Positions 12,002-24,100 of a DNA stretch of 64,000 nt are shown here, piece after piece. The notes under the pieces were generated by a model. It saw only the letters and a program-made list of their open reading frames with translations, had not been told where the DNA came from and did no database searches. Every line of letters begins with the position of its first letter. Within the stretch, counting starts at the first letter, position 1. This DNA comes from Lyophyllum atratum (Eukaryota > Basidiomycota > Agaricomycetes > Agaricales > Lyophyllaceae), in assembly GCA_014905825.1 (NCBI GenBank), contig JACGCN010000006.1, forward strand, positions 1,984,001-2,048,000. Reading direction: 5' to 3'. A program made the position numbers and the translations under genes.

Positions 12002-14937
12002 GCAATAACCGTCTCGAGTCCTCGTCAAGCCACCTTTTGTACTCGATAGGAACGAGGGGCGATCTATGCACACCAAGCCCTGATCTTGTCCTGCAAACCT
12101 GCCCGCCGGTCTTCGTTAGTTTCTCCGTGCCATATCACCATTTGGGCTTACCTACTTTGAATGTCTCCGTGCGCTTTATAGCTCCTTGATCGGCCGCGAT
12201 GCTGAAGATCAGTTGACATATCAGCCCCTCCATGCTATGGCCACTCACTTGTTCGAGGCTTGCTTGTTCGACGGAGGAACTTTGGAAGAGGCGGCGGAAC
12301 CAGATTTTCACGAAGGTTACGACAACTTTCCAAGTTTCTCTATTTTATACCGCTTCTGTCATACAAACTCTATTTCAGCCAATCTTCAGAAGCCGCGGAA
12401 TCCGGCTGACCTGCCGCAAGCCATGAAGGTTTGGGTGATATACATTTTCGATCACAGTCTCCAATGCGTCAAGATTTCCGTGATTAACAGCTCTGCTCTC
12501 CCATCTTTCTCGCGCCCTTGAGCTTCCTCAGCCTATCGGTACTCCTGCGTATTTCACCCAAAACCGCTCCGAGATTTCTGCCCCAGAGCCCGATTGGCCT
12601 TTCCCGAGCTTACTCTTCATGACCTTGTGGACCCCTCGTTGCCGTGTCGGCGGAGTCAGATTCATCTATAGATCGCTATACATTCACCTCGATCTCATCA
12701 AGATCCAGCGACGGTAACTTCCGTTCGTTTTGTTATTTCTCGTTGTGTTGACGGAACCATTAATCTGTTCTCTAACTTTATGTGCCTTTTTACATCTCAA
12801 CTTCTTACGTTTTGACATCTTTGATAGGTACCTCCTCTTGGAGGCTCAGCATAATCTAGATTTGGCGAATTCTACCATGGCGCAAATCTTCACAAGATCG
12901 ATTTTCCTGCAACCACTTCCAAATACTCTGTGCCTGACAAGCTCCAGTGAAACTCTTCCGCGTCCATGCAAGTTGTTCTCAGGTCTCTACTTCAAGTCAT
13001 CAAACCTTTTGCTCGACTTGTAATTAGTCGATATCTTTCCCACATGGTTGTCTATAACGCGTCCCTGAAATTCAATACTTGCTCTAGATGCAGATTCTGG
13101 GTTGTCAGGAGTTTTGTCCAGATTAACCCCACTCCCTCTTCCAGAATAGCTGTAAGATGATATCGTCTTGCTTCCTCGTCCTGATGGAGGTGACCACACT
13201 TCAATACTTACCACTCATCCACAAATATCCAACTACAAATATCGTAAGGAACCCCGTCTTCTGCTGACACAATGCCCTCAATCGTGAGCAGCCATGATTG
13301 TCAAGGCGCCGAGAAGGTATCCGAACCTTATTATTAGTTTGTACACGTTGACCCCATGTTGAATAGAATATGTAGCGTCACGAGTTCCCTCTGAAGTCGG
13401 TAGCAATGGGTTGACAGGAGAACATCGGGGTACGGCCGAATAGCCAAGATAAATTCGAAGTGGTAGAACTCATATGTATGACAACCCACACCTGGAGAAA
13501 TGGTAACCAGAAGGCTCCGCAATCAGGTCATCATTTGCCATGAAGTAGAATCAGGGGTCCCTATTGAAAAGCGAGCCTGGCAAGCCCTGATTTAAAAACA
13601 AGAAGAAACAATGAGGGAACCGTAGGCGACGGCCGAGGGCCGCAACGACAGTATCCATAATGAAGGCAAGGAACCGCCGGTAGTGAGCCCAGCCGCCGGT
13701 CATGAGGCGTGGTTGAGCCCACCTGAATTGACCCAGGAACTGAGATCTCGACGCCACAAGAATGGTCGGTTTCAAGGAGACCAAGGAGCAACCAGAGAAG
13801 GTGGACTACATAACGCTTCACTGGCTTCCTAGCAAACAGTATAGAGGTAGGGTTGCACCAAGGTAATAGGTATCCAATATATCCCAATTCAAGGCAAATG
13901 GCGTAACGAGTTGGAGGTTTCGAGCGCATTGGTGCTGACTAGGTATTCGATCCGGAGAGAAAACATTAATGGTTTAGCGTCAAGTATATGCCATTCCTGA
14001 CTGTGATGAGATATTACAGCTGCCAGTAAAGGGTGCCTGTTGTCATTGCTGGGCGGCGTCAGACCCAGATCTGGAGTAGTTGAGAGATCTCCCATCACAC
14101 GCGGGGTGACCGGCGGCCAAGGAGCCTGGATGATGACAGAGATGTTCCAAAGTTGTTCCAAAGTTCACAATCAGATCGAGCAGGATGGGGGGTGGATGGG
14201 ATACGTTTCTGGTTTCATGATATTAGCAGTGACGGCCCTTGGTGGACACAAATGAAGTTAGACTGATCGTTAAGTCAAGTAGACAGGATCGCCGAGACCG
14301 CTTCAATCCGGGGCGAAAGTCCTTTCAACGACTGCTGGAGACCAGTGACACCAGGAGTCCTGGATTAAGCCACTGTCAATACCTCTCCCGCAGCCAGGGG
14401 AGATGTACGGAAGATTTCACTCAGCTGCGAGAGACGAGCGTAATGGAAGACGTACTTTATTAATGGGTACAAGTTGACGATATTTTGGGGATACAGAATC
14501 GGTATTGCGCTGTTGGACTTCAATAATGACAAGTGATTCCTATTGAGCTTGATTGCATGGATCGATTGATTCCATCGGTGCTAGCAGTCAACATTTAGCA
14601 TCGGTGAGGATGACGTGAGGCTGGAAGATGGTCAAGACAATGGCAAAGGTAATGATTTGAGTAAGGAATAACCAAGGCTGTAGGAGATGGAGGTAGAAGT
14701 CTGTATGAGCTGGTTTTTGAGATGATGGACTCCTGATGAAAACCGCGACCCACGTGGTGATGAAGACTAGGCGTGGTCTGACCCTGGGCTGTTGCTCACT
14801 GCCATCCTCAACGCTCAACGCTCCTCCACTACTCCGTTCGTTCTCCAGTTGTACAATCTTCCAATATCTTTTATCTATCCACTGCTGAACACATTTCCTC
14901 ATTTCACCTGGCTTTTCTCAATCCAACAGCGGCCACC
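12002..14937. other. 2.9 kb stretch without a recognised gene
   Basis: It lies between the divergent starts of the CSL gene and the next plus-strand gene, so it contains both promoters and probably long or spliced 5' UTRs. Short open frames occur on both strands (for example 12186-12521 plus, 13561-13929 minus, 13889-14161 minus). None shows a family motif, a clean exon chain or a convincing start. I see no repeat, transposon terminus, tRNA or other structured element. Confidence 0.5.
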
Positions 14938-16650
14938 ATGTCTGGGTCTTATCGCCTGCAGACCCCTCGTCGGCAACCACCAACTCCCCTTCATTTCGAC
15001 AAGCCTTCCTTTGCTTCATCGTCTGTGCTAAATGCACAAGGCTCACAAACTCTCCTTTATGACCTTCCTTCCACGAGTTCTATGTCACCTCCGACCAGCC
15101 CGCAGTCGAAAAGCCGTCTCATTTCCCCAACCTCACCTACCTTCTCCGGGCGCTCCAGGCCTGGCCGTCATGCGGGACCTACACCTCCACCAAGCGGTCG
15201 AAATAGATCTGCCACCCCGTTGGGAGTCGCTCCTAGTGAACTCGAAACTTTTGCAGTTCATTGCCGCGCATGGTAAGTCATTCGCGCCTCTTGACGCCAC
15301 ACCCCTTTATCTCGACGTGTTTCCATCGTAGGTATTTTACGCAGGATGAAGAATCTGGCCGTCAGATGACCCAGACAATGAGTACCCTACCCTCTTCCCA
15401 ACGGGCTCCCTTTGCTCGGTTGCAAGCTTCGATACGCGCCGACTACCACCGGTCCGTCAATGCAAGAAAACACGCAGAGTTCCAAGCGCACATAACTGCA
15501 ATGCAACCTGGTGGCTCTTTGAATGCTCACTCAAGAGTAAATCCTCAAGGTCCTATAGCGAAGAAAGGTACGTCATACAATGCTTTAGTCTAAAGTGGTT
15601 TCACTCCCAATCAATATTGCCCAGAACGTTATGAACGTATAGAACGTTTCCTGTTGAATTGGTGTACTATGGGTATGCCCGGCACTCAACCGTTTTTCGA
15701 GTCGTGAGTTGGCAGGACAGAGGTCTCATATGCCGTTTCGACTACTAATATCTGGACCGCAGGCTATGGGCTATTTTCCGTCTCCAAGTGATACCAGAAA
15801 ACCTTGGCGGTGCAGGAAGTTATAGGATTGAGTGGGAATTTGATGATGCTGTGTTCAAGGAGGCAGCGTATGTTGCAATGCAACTTGGTCTTTATTTGCA
15901 ATAATAACATGTTTACAGCGGCAGAGAGTTCATGTTCGAGGCAATTGACGTCCTCAAAGGAGTCAGTACTTCGTGATATATTTTAACCTGTTATTGATCT
16001 CGCGCATTTCCCAGGTGCTCGCCTTCGAGGAAATCTGTTCCTCCCAGAGGTCCTCAGACAGCCATGGCCTATATCCGGAATTACCAGCGATCCATTCTCG
16101 CTCTCAATCCCAGCCTCTGCCTTCTGATCGGAAGCCTCTGAGGATTAGTCCGAGTGTCCAACCAAAGCGTGCAAGGGCGCCGAGTGATCCATTTTTAGAC
16201 ACACCTGCCCTTTCGCGTTCCATCGCATCCGCTTCTTCCCAATCTTCTGGGAATACGGCGGCTTTACTCGGTGCTTTGACGTCTGATGGGATTGGAGAGC
16301 CAACAAGTCCTATTTTTGAAGATCACATAACCTCACCGAGGGGGGGTGCTTTTGAGCAAGATGATGAGGGATACATGCGAGTATGGACATCCCCAGATCT
16401 ATCCAATCCGGAGCTCCTGGAACTGCTCAAACTCTTCCCCTCATTTGTGTCGAGACGTCCTTTACCGCGTTTTCCGCAACCGAATCCTCGTCTTCCAGAT
16501 ATCGAGGAGGGTGAGGAAGAAGGGGGAGAAGGGAAGCGGATACATTTCGGTACTGGGTCCATGTGGGTTAGCTCAAAACCGCGCAGCGATGGGTGGAATG
16601 GAGGTTGGTGGACTCGATTTATGTTATGGTGGAGAAGGACGTTCTGCTAG
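14938..16650 (+). CDS. Conserved-looking protein of unknown function
   Basis: Not recognised. The start is ATG 14938 (MSGSYRLQTPRRQPPTP), preceded by a good context (CAGCGGCCACC). At least five GT-AG introns splice cleanly: joins at CRAW/YFTQDE, AKK/ERYERIERF, FFES/LWAIF, FKEAA/GREF and VLKG/VLAFEE. The N-terminus is a Ser/Pro-rich disordered segment. The centre (YFTQDEESGRQMTQTM ... ERYERIERFLLNWCTMGMPGTQPFFESLWAIFRLQ ... YRIEWEFDDAVFKEAAGREFMFEAIDVLKGVLAFEE) is helical and looks like an ordered domain. The tail is disordered again, with an acidic patch (DIEEGEEEGGEG) and a Trp-rich end (WNGGWWTRFMLWWRRTFC) that could contact a membrane. The exon regularity argues for a real gene; the function is unknown. 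Confidence 0.75.
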
Positions 16651-18685
16651 ACAGCGCCTGTTTCTTTTGCATAAATGTTTGTTTTCATCTACTCATCGTG
16701 GGCCGGACTTGTTACCTGTCTTAACAGACTTTGCACTGGCTCACTAGCCGAGCGCGGACACCCACTAATTCCCCCTCGTCAAACATTTTCCATTCCGCAC
16801 ATCTTGTTCTGATGTATGTTCTTGTATGGTGGCGAATTCTAGTCTGTTCCATTCGTGTATATACCCAAGTGTGCATGCTGAAGGTGGTCGAAGGGTTTGT
16901 CTGCTTCTGCCTGAACAGCGGCGGCCGTGCCAATTTATTGCACATCCATATTTCGATGCATGCTGCAGGATGATTGATACATCCGACCTAACGCTGCGCA
17001 CTTTGATTCTTGTCAGCTGCTGTGTGGTTCCCAGCAGTGAGCAGGTGAGCTGTTCTTGTCGAATATCTTGGTCTACCATGCCCTGATGTTGTCTATAATA
17101 AGAACGATTGCATCCGACGGAACGCCGTCCACCCGCGTCGTGGCGGTATTTGGGAGAACACTGCCAAGCCAAAGATTCATGTCGACCCCATTCCATGGAT
17201 CCATGGGCTTATACCTTCTCTTCCCAGCGATGGTTTTCATGGACGCAACACTGATCATGATGTGGACAGATTTACTTTGGGTTTACTGCGCTAGCGTGAT
17301 TGAGCCATATCCGCCATATATGGTACCCGTTGATGTGTTTTTCTTCTCCTAGAGGTTTGACTCTGACAAGGCCCTAGTTGCTCGCCTGCGAGAGATCATC
17401 TTGACATTTAGTCGATGGCACACGCTATGGCCCTGACCTGGATGGCAATGGTTGAACCATCTGAACATCACCTACGTACTTCTGCAACGCCGCACTTTCG
17501 ATACTTCTCCGTGTTCCCATAACACTTCGCTCAGGAGGTAGACGAAATGAGCTCATTGACTCCTACCTCCACCGACCACCCCCAACCATCGAACTTCAAA
17601 AAACCCCGCCGCCCCGGATCTCATGCTTCAGTTCTTCGCCATCTATTTCTGTATAGCATTGGAATGTTTACAGGAATATCGGATTCCACGTGGTCCGAGA
17701 CGAATCGAATGAACGTCTTTCTCTCAGCAGCTTTCGGCCGCTGCGCGAGAGGATCGCTGCAATGATGCCACGGTGGGATCATGGGTGGGGGCATGCTCTT
17801 TTTATCCGCCTACCCTCTCGCACCAGGAGAGCCACGAGCTGCAAATCAACGTATGTTATGGCCGATACTCTCTTCCCATTGTGGTTCCTCCAATTTGACG
17901 TGATCGACCATCGGCACCCATGGCTTAGCGACGTCTTCTTAATTTCCATCGACTCTGCATTTCGATTCCCAGGAACTTGGCCACTACTCTCAAGCAAGGA
18001 TTAGTGCCCCAGATAGATGGCGGACCCTTCGCACGCTATTAGGACCTGAGTACATGACTCGTTCACCCAAACTACATCCATCTCGTGAAATCCAATATTT
18101 GACCAGCAGAAGCACGTCATAACCCCCATAGTTCAGGCTCCTATGCACCGTTGCGCTAAAGGGTTCCGCATTTCTGTCTCGTCAGCCCTTCTTGAACATA
18201 ATGTTCTACAGAAGCGACTCATCCGTTGCATTGCTTTCCTTCTCCACTTGCGCGAGCCAATCGATGGGTTTTCTCTTCTTTACCATGGTTTCAACGACAT
18301 GTCAAAATAATTTCCACACAAAGAGACTTCAAGAAGCGCGTCATATGTCAATCTCGATTCACGACGAATCGGAAGGCGGAAAGTATAATACTTATGGGCT
18401 CCGAGCGGTCGCTTGTTTTGTTGGTTGGGACTCCGTGCATGTCATAAACTTCCAGGCGCGAGAATGCAATGACGCACCAGATGCTAGTATACGTCAACCG
18501 GAGCCTTCCAACGGCACCGCTGAACTTGAGTTCTTCTTAGCCTGACAGACTTTTCGACTGCATGCCCACACCCGCTCTCAGGATGAGATAATGATCTTGA
18601 TGGGTCGCACCGAAAGTAAGCCCTTGTCCCAGTCCGTGAAAGTTGTAGAAGTACATGCGATTCAACAGTGATTAAGTTGTCGGGC
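16651..18685. other. 2.0 kb stretch without a confident gene
   Basis: Convergent intergenic region between the unknown plus-strand gene and the unknown minus-strand gene. The best candidate inside is an ATG frame at 17547-17765 plus (MSSLTPTSTDHPQPSNFKKPRRPG), which could be the first exon of a small gene. No downstream exon chain or family motif supports it. No repeat or RNA gene was seen. Confidence 0.4.
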
Positions 18686-19693
18686 TCAGCGCCTGCTATG
18701 TCTAGATCCATCGAGAGTCTCCTGAAGCATCCTTTTCTCATCTCTTAGTCTTCTCAGACTGCGATCAGCTACTGCTGTTGGGGGAAATAGATCGATGGAC
18801 CTGACGAACCTTCCGACTTCTTCTTCCAATGCAGAAATTCGTCTGGCTTTAGCGCTGTTGCCCCTCTCTGCTGCCATCACCCTCCTTTCGAGCTTTCGCA
18901 CATAATCGGGAATGTCGCTTAAGCTGGATATTCGTGAAGATATGGTGTCGGCCGAAAGGCTTGTTGGACTCCGTACGGAGGTAGAAGCAGCGATGGTTGG
19001 CGTGCTGTTCGTAACCTGTCTTCGTGAATCATCAAAAGGATTTTCCTTCAGAAGGTCTTTCAGCGACAAATACAACAACCTTGTTATGTATCCTACCGGA
19101 TCACCTGTGCGCCATCTAGATTGCTCATCAGACAAGTTTACATTCCCCTCAGATATATGCGCAGTGCCGACGTTGATGCCATGTTCGTCCGACAGGGATC
19201 CGAGCTCAAGAGAGCTACTAGGAGGAGTCACGAGCGCCCACAAGGCCGCATCTTCGTCCGTGTCAGAACTCTCGTGAGGCAGCCTGTCTGATGGTTGGCC
19301 GCGTGACGTCAATGAAGATGGTTGCGTAGTCCGAGGACGACTCGGAGATGCGTCATCTACACCAATACCCGGCTGAAAGTTATTTGGTGGCTTAGTCGGC
19401 GAAAGAGCTTCCTTGATATCATCCAGACGCTTTTGCGATGTTTGAGGAGTTAGAGTTCGCCCAGGCGTCCCCACTGGCGGAGGAGGTGAGCTTCCCCGAA
19501 ATGCTTCCTCCATGAGCCTCGTGCGCTTTTGCGACGGTGTCAACCCGGGAGAATCGAGACTTGGCTGAAAGCCCCTCTTTCGTGGTGTGGTCGGAGCAAC
19601 GTTATGTGTTCGAGGATTTGAACTGGATGGAAATGCAGGAGAAGGAGATGGCGTCGCAATAGACGTAGACGACTGTGGCTTATGCTTGAACAT
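18686..19693 (-). CDS. Disordered, probably nuclear protein with C-terminal coiled coil; 5' end uncertain
   Basis: Not recognised. A single open exon runs from ATG 19693 (MFKHKPQSSTS) to 18686, about 335 residues. The N-terminal half is Ser/Thr-Pro rich with many minimal S/TP sites (TPRKRGFQPS, SPGLTPSQKRTRL), suggesting CDK-type phosphorylation and nuclear targeting through the basic KRTR patches. An ordered segment follows (WRTGDPVGYITRLLYLSLKDLLKENPFDDS). A coiled coil comes near the end (DIPDYVRKLERRVMAAERGN...RRISALEEEVGRFVRSIDL). The frame stays open upstream to 19789 through SDWADDP, where an acceptor (CTCTCAG, before ACTGGG) suggests an additional 5' exon. A plausible first exon begins at ATG 20200 (MKNLTVNHSAIRSLINDG), with a donor GTAAGC right after it, but I could not join the two in frame. 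Confidence 0.6.
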   Translation of the reverse strand: MFKHKPQSSTSIATPSPSPAFPSSSNPRTHNVAPTTPRKRGFQPSLDSPGLTPSQKRTRLMEEAFRGSSPPPPVGTPGRTLTPQTSQKRLDDIKEALSPTKPPNNFQPGIGVDDASPSRPRTTQPSSLTSRGQPSDRLPHESSDTDEDAALWALVTPPSSSLELGSLSDEHGINVGTAHISEGNVNLSDEQSRWRTGDPVGYITRLLYLSLKDLLKENPFDDSRRQVTNSTPTIAASTSVRSPTSLSADTISSRISSLSDIPDYVRKLERRVMAAERGNSAKARRISALEEEVGRFVRSIDLFPPTAVADRSLRRLRDEKRMLQETLDGSRHSRR

Positions 19694-20331
19694 TGGGTCA
19701 TCTGCCCAGTCTGAGAGATTACATGTTGGATGCTGGGGCCCAGGAGGTGAAAGAAATCGTACACCAAAATGGACAGCGATTTGGGTCACTCATGCTTTTT
19801 GGGCAACAGTAGTATGGTCTGAGCGCAGGTCAACGCTCTCTTATCAGTTCTACTAACGTGGGGTAGTAGCATTTGAACATCGGCGAACCTTCCAGGATTC
19901 TTCTCGCTTTGGCTAATGCGGTGTGCGGCGGGTAACCCATGAGTGTAGCATCGAACTACTCCGTCTTTATGCATTGGTGTGATTGAATGAACTTGAGACA
20001 TGAGGTGGACATGTAGTGATGTGTGAATAGGAGCGACTCGCGGACCTGCCAAGGCCTGAGTTGTTTGACATGCATCCGTATAAGATAAGCAGACGTACAT
20101 TCGGCCACACACAGTTTCTCTCTATTGCTAGCTTACCGTTTAATGCTCCATCGTTAATCAAAGATCTTATGGCTGAGTGGTTGACCGTCAAATTTTTCAT
20201 TAGGTGTTGGTCTAGAAAGTAGAAGAGACGTGTTGTGAAGAAAAGGAAGTATGGGACGAGCAGCTATGATTACGTTACTGATCTGATGGTCTGAACTCTT
20301 GCTCAACGTTCAACCCCTCCTGGCGTCTTCA
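19694..20331. other. Intergenic region, possibly holding 5' exons of the minus-strand gene
   Basis: Divergent spacer between the unknown minus-strand gene and PAC4/POC4. It holds the candidate first exon ending in a GTAAGC donor near 20137-20200 on the minus strand. If that is used, the shared promoter shrinks to about 130 bp upstream of 20332. Nothing else is recognisable. Confidence 0.4.
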
Positions 20332-20902
20332 ATGGGTGTCAAAATGACGTCTGAAACAGGAACATCGATATCAGTCGATACGAAGTATCTGGCACCGTCT
20401 GATCCATCCTTGCCAGCACTCGCATTGCAGGTGACACGGCTGGTTGACTCGTACATGCTATGGATCGGCACTACAGACCGTTCTGCAGAGGATGTTTACG
20501 AAGCTGCGACGCAGGGGAGCTTGTGTAAAGATTGGGCGTGCGCCATGCCTCCAAGATACGTACGTGTCATCTTGATCAAAAGCCACAGAAGCAGCTGAAA
20601 TAATTGTTGGTCAAGGCTGGAGGAGCCGTCCCTGCTACCTCCCTATTTCGATCAACAGAGTCGGATGTCGCTTTATCGATGGCACAACGGTTAGGTAAGA
20701 CTTGTCGTGGAGGTGATAAGACCGCGTGCTTGCATTGAAGGAGTTCACAGCAAAACGTTTTGGGAAGCAGATATTCCTGTCAATTGATGTGCCATCGACG
20801 TTTTTGACAATTGGGCAAGGCCCAAGACTGCTGCTTGAGGCAGAGAAGGGGATAGTTACGACATTGCTAGGGATAGAACAAGCCTCTGGAGGGGCAGCGT
20901 AG
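20332..20902 (+). CDS. Proteasome assembly chaperone 4 (PAC4/Poc4-like)
   Basis: Small chaperone that pairs with PAC3 to help build the 20S proteasome alpha ring. Three exons: 20332-20559, 20616-20694 and 20751-20902, with clean GT-AG introns (donors GTACGT and GTAAGA). The translation starts MGVKMTSETGTS; a second ATG at 20344 is also possible. It shows the family pattern: LVDSYMLWIGT, then GSLCKDWACAMPP, then AVPATSLFRSTESDVALSMAQRLAKRFGKQIFLSIDVP, ending GIVTTLLGIEQASGGAA. The length (about 150 residues) and the position of the SLFR...AQRLA(K/R) block match PSMG4-type proteins as I remember them. The family is weakly conserved, so the call rests on pattern order rather than catalytic residues. 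Confidence 0.75.
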
Positions 20903-21171
20903 GATAGCAACTAGGTACTTTTAGGAGTATGAGGGATAGAAAGGGGCGGACAAGGGCTGAAACCGTTCCTTGCCGGTTGAGAGAATCGATTACATACAAA
21001 CCCTGAGCCCGTTGCGGTGCAACACGGACACCATCGCCACAACTGCGGTCTGCAAATCCAGCCTTTACCATCATACGAATCGTCGTCTGGAGCAGACGGA
21101 GCAGCTCACTGTGACCTGAAGGCCAGCAGCATCAGCCGTACATCGATCGTGTTGAGTCTTGACTGCAGGAT

Positions 21172-24100
21172 ATGTCGGAAGCTGAACTATACATGCCTGA
21201 CTCAAACCAAAGCTTTGATCTGCCCCGTTGGCAAACCCACGTCGAGCCGTTATCGTCCTCGGCCCAGGCAGCCCATGCTGCTCAGGCCTCATATCTTTAT
21301 TCTGCACCACCACCTCCTCCCCCCCAATCCCTGTCGGCAGCATCACCGCAGCGTCTACAGCCAATCCAACAGACTCCAACTGGTCCCACCAGACATCGAA
21401 TCTCCCAGCTCATTGATGATCAGCAGCCCACGATAGCTTCTCCCTATTTATCTTCTGGCCACAACCAGCTGGCCCGTAGCGCGTCGTTGGGAGGTAGTGC
21501 CAGCGCCAACACACCTTCTTCCAGGGCACGCCGTCATCATCAGCCGGAAGATTTGGAGGGCGCATTTAACATCGATTCTCAATCCAGGCCCCCCAACCAG
21601 CCCCCCAACCAGCTCCCACAGACCTCGTTCTATCCACCGAACGCTGCATATCAACAGCAATCGCTGACAGGTCCCGGTTCTCTCGTCGGTTCCACCGCAT
21701 CTCCCGCAGACTCCTACACCGATATGTACTACAATGGCTCAGCAGCCCAACCAGCGAAGAGGACCCAGCCAACTCTTGAACCAAGCTCTTCTGCTCACGC
21801 TGGCCGTTCTCCTCTTCGTGGACCCAATCCTCCGAATTCAGCTGCGATGATGGATTCATATTCGCAGCAATCCCAGTACTCGCCTACAACTGCATCCTAT
21901 CCCTACGGGCCACCTCAAGATCAGCGTACTCATAATGCCTCGTATCACTCACACAGTCGCAATCATTCTCAAGTCAAGTCGGAATCAATGACCCCCCCAA
22001 TCATTTCGCCTTTTACAGGCAATACACTCCCTCCTGGCCCATATCCGTCACCCTATTCTATGGAGACATCAAGTCCACACCCCCCTACTCAAATCCAGAC
22101 GCACCTATCTGCTCATGTCCCTGGTAGACAAAACTCGACTTCGAACCCACCCACTCCCCTGTCGTATTTGCACTCCCAAAGCCCTGCATCACAATATTAC
22201 CCTCAGGATCAGGCAATGGTGGTCGACCCTCCTCCTCAGAGACGGCGCGCATCCGGATTCCGACGCGTGCGGGCTGCTCAAGATCTGCAACCGCGGCTTG
22301 ATGTACCCCCGGCAGGGAGAAGGATGGGCAGTGACGGCGTATTCTTATCGGTATGTGATAGCTATAGCCGTATCTGCTCGAGCTAATCCATCTTCAGCCT
22401 CTACGACAACTCACAACCAACATTCTGGATACCTATCACATATGCAATCCTCAATTTAGATATGAATCCACTCACAATCCGCGACGAGTCCTGACAAAGC
22501 CAAGCAAGCCTGCGCACAACGAGGGTTACGATAATGATGACTATGATTACATCTTATATGTCAACGACTGGCTGGGCACGGAAGAGGGCCACAAGTACGT
22601 GTACAAGGCCCTGGTCAGAGTTAACCTTGCTAATGTTAATACTGCAGGTATCTAATTCTTGATATCCTTGGGCAAGGCACCTTCGGCCAAGTGGTGAAAT
22701 GCCAAAATATGAAGACACACGAGATCGTGGCGGTCAAGGTCGTGAAGAACAAGCCTGCGTACTTCAACCAAAGCATGATGGAGGTGACTATTTTGGAAAT
22801 GGTGAGTGATACTATATCGTATCGCGTCTGTTTCCTGACATATACACTACAGTTAAACAAAACCTCTGACCCGAATGACGAGCACCACATCCTCCGTCTG
22901 CGAGACTCTTTTATCCATCGGAGTCACTTGTGCCTCGTGTTCGAACTGCTGTCGTCCAATCTCTACGAGCTCATCAAGCAAAATCAGTTCCAAGGCTTGA
23001 GTACCCAACTGGTCAAGGTGTTCATGGCACAGTTGTTGGATGCCATGACGGTTTTGAAAGATGCTCGACTAATACATTGTGATCTCAAACCTGAAAATAT
23101 CCTGCTAAAATCGTGCGTACAGTCCTTGGTGGCGTCCTGATATTCATTAAACGAGATGTACTCCCAGGCTCCAATCTCCCCAAATCAAGGTCATCGATTT
23201 TGGCTCGGCATGCCATGAGCGCCAAACGGTGTACACCTACATCCAATCACGGTTCTACAGGTCGCCAGAGGTTTTGTTGGGCATGTCCTATACAGCTTCG
23301 ATCGACATGTGGTCCCTTGGTTGTATCGCCGTGGAACTTTTCCTCGGACTGCCTTTGTTTCCTGGTACGAGCGAATACAATCAACTGACTCGTATCATTG
23401 AAATGCTTGGGTATGTATCTCTTCATCTCTCACCGAATCGCCATATCGCGTCACCGCCGGAGTCGCTAAAATAACTTTCCTTCAGGATGCCACCATTAAG
23501 CATGTTGAACACTGGCAAACAAACAAGCCAATTCTTCGACTCTTTTGAAGTATGGAATCCCCAAATCAACCAAAATGAGAAGAGGTATCGATTGAAGAGC
23601 ATTGAGCAATACTCCCGGGAACACAACACCAACGAACAACCCGGTAAACAATACTTCAAGGCCACGTCGTTGCCCGAGATTATCAACACAGCTCCAATGC
23701 CTACATCGAAAACCTCGAGGCAGGGTCAAGAGGTGGAAAAAGGTCGGTATGACAGCTACTTATCTATTCTTGAGTTTGACCTTTGTGATTAGAACTCAAC
23801 AATCGTGCATCATTCATCGACTTCTGCCAGGGACTCCTGAACTTGAATCCTGTGACACGTTGGACTCCCCAGCAAGCAAGACTTCATCCCTTCATCACCG
23901 GAGAGAAGTTCACGAAACCGTTTGTGGTTAGTACAATTGGTCATTTCCTCTCCCACTTCAGACCTGACATGTCTTTGATAGCCTGATGGGCTGAACACCG
24001 CTCAGCACCAAGGGCCATCATCATCTGGGGGTTCAGACCCCAAGCGGCCGTACGGAGGTTTGGTGCCGTCACAACCTAAGGGCACAAGAGCCTATCAGGA

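Noticed and set aside
13561..13929. 122-residue frame with hydrophobic stretch, possible membrane protein
   Set aside because: No proper start context, no exon partners, and an overlapping frame of similar length; indistinguishable from chance.
17547..17765. 72-codon ATG frame as a small gene
   Set aside because: No downstream exon chain, conserved residues or second support; left inside the intergenic note.
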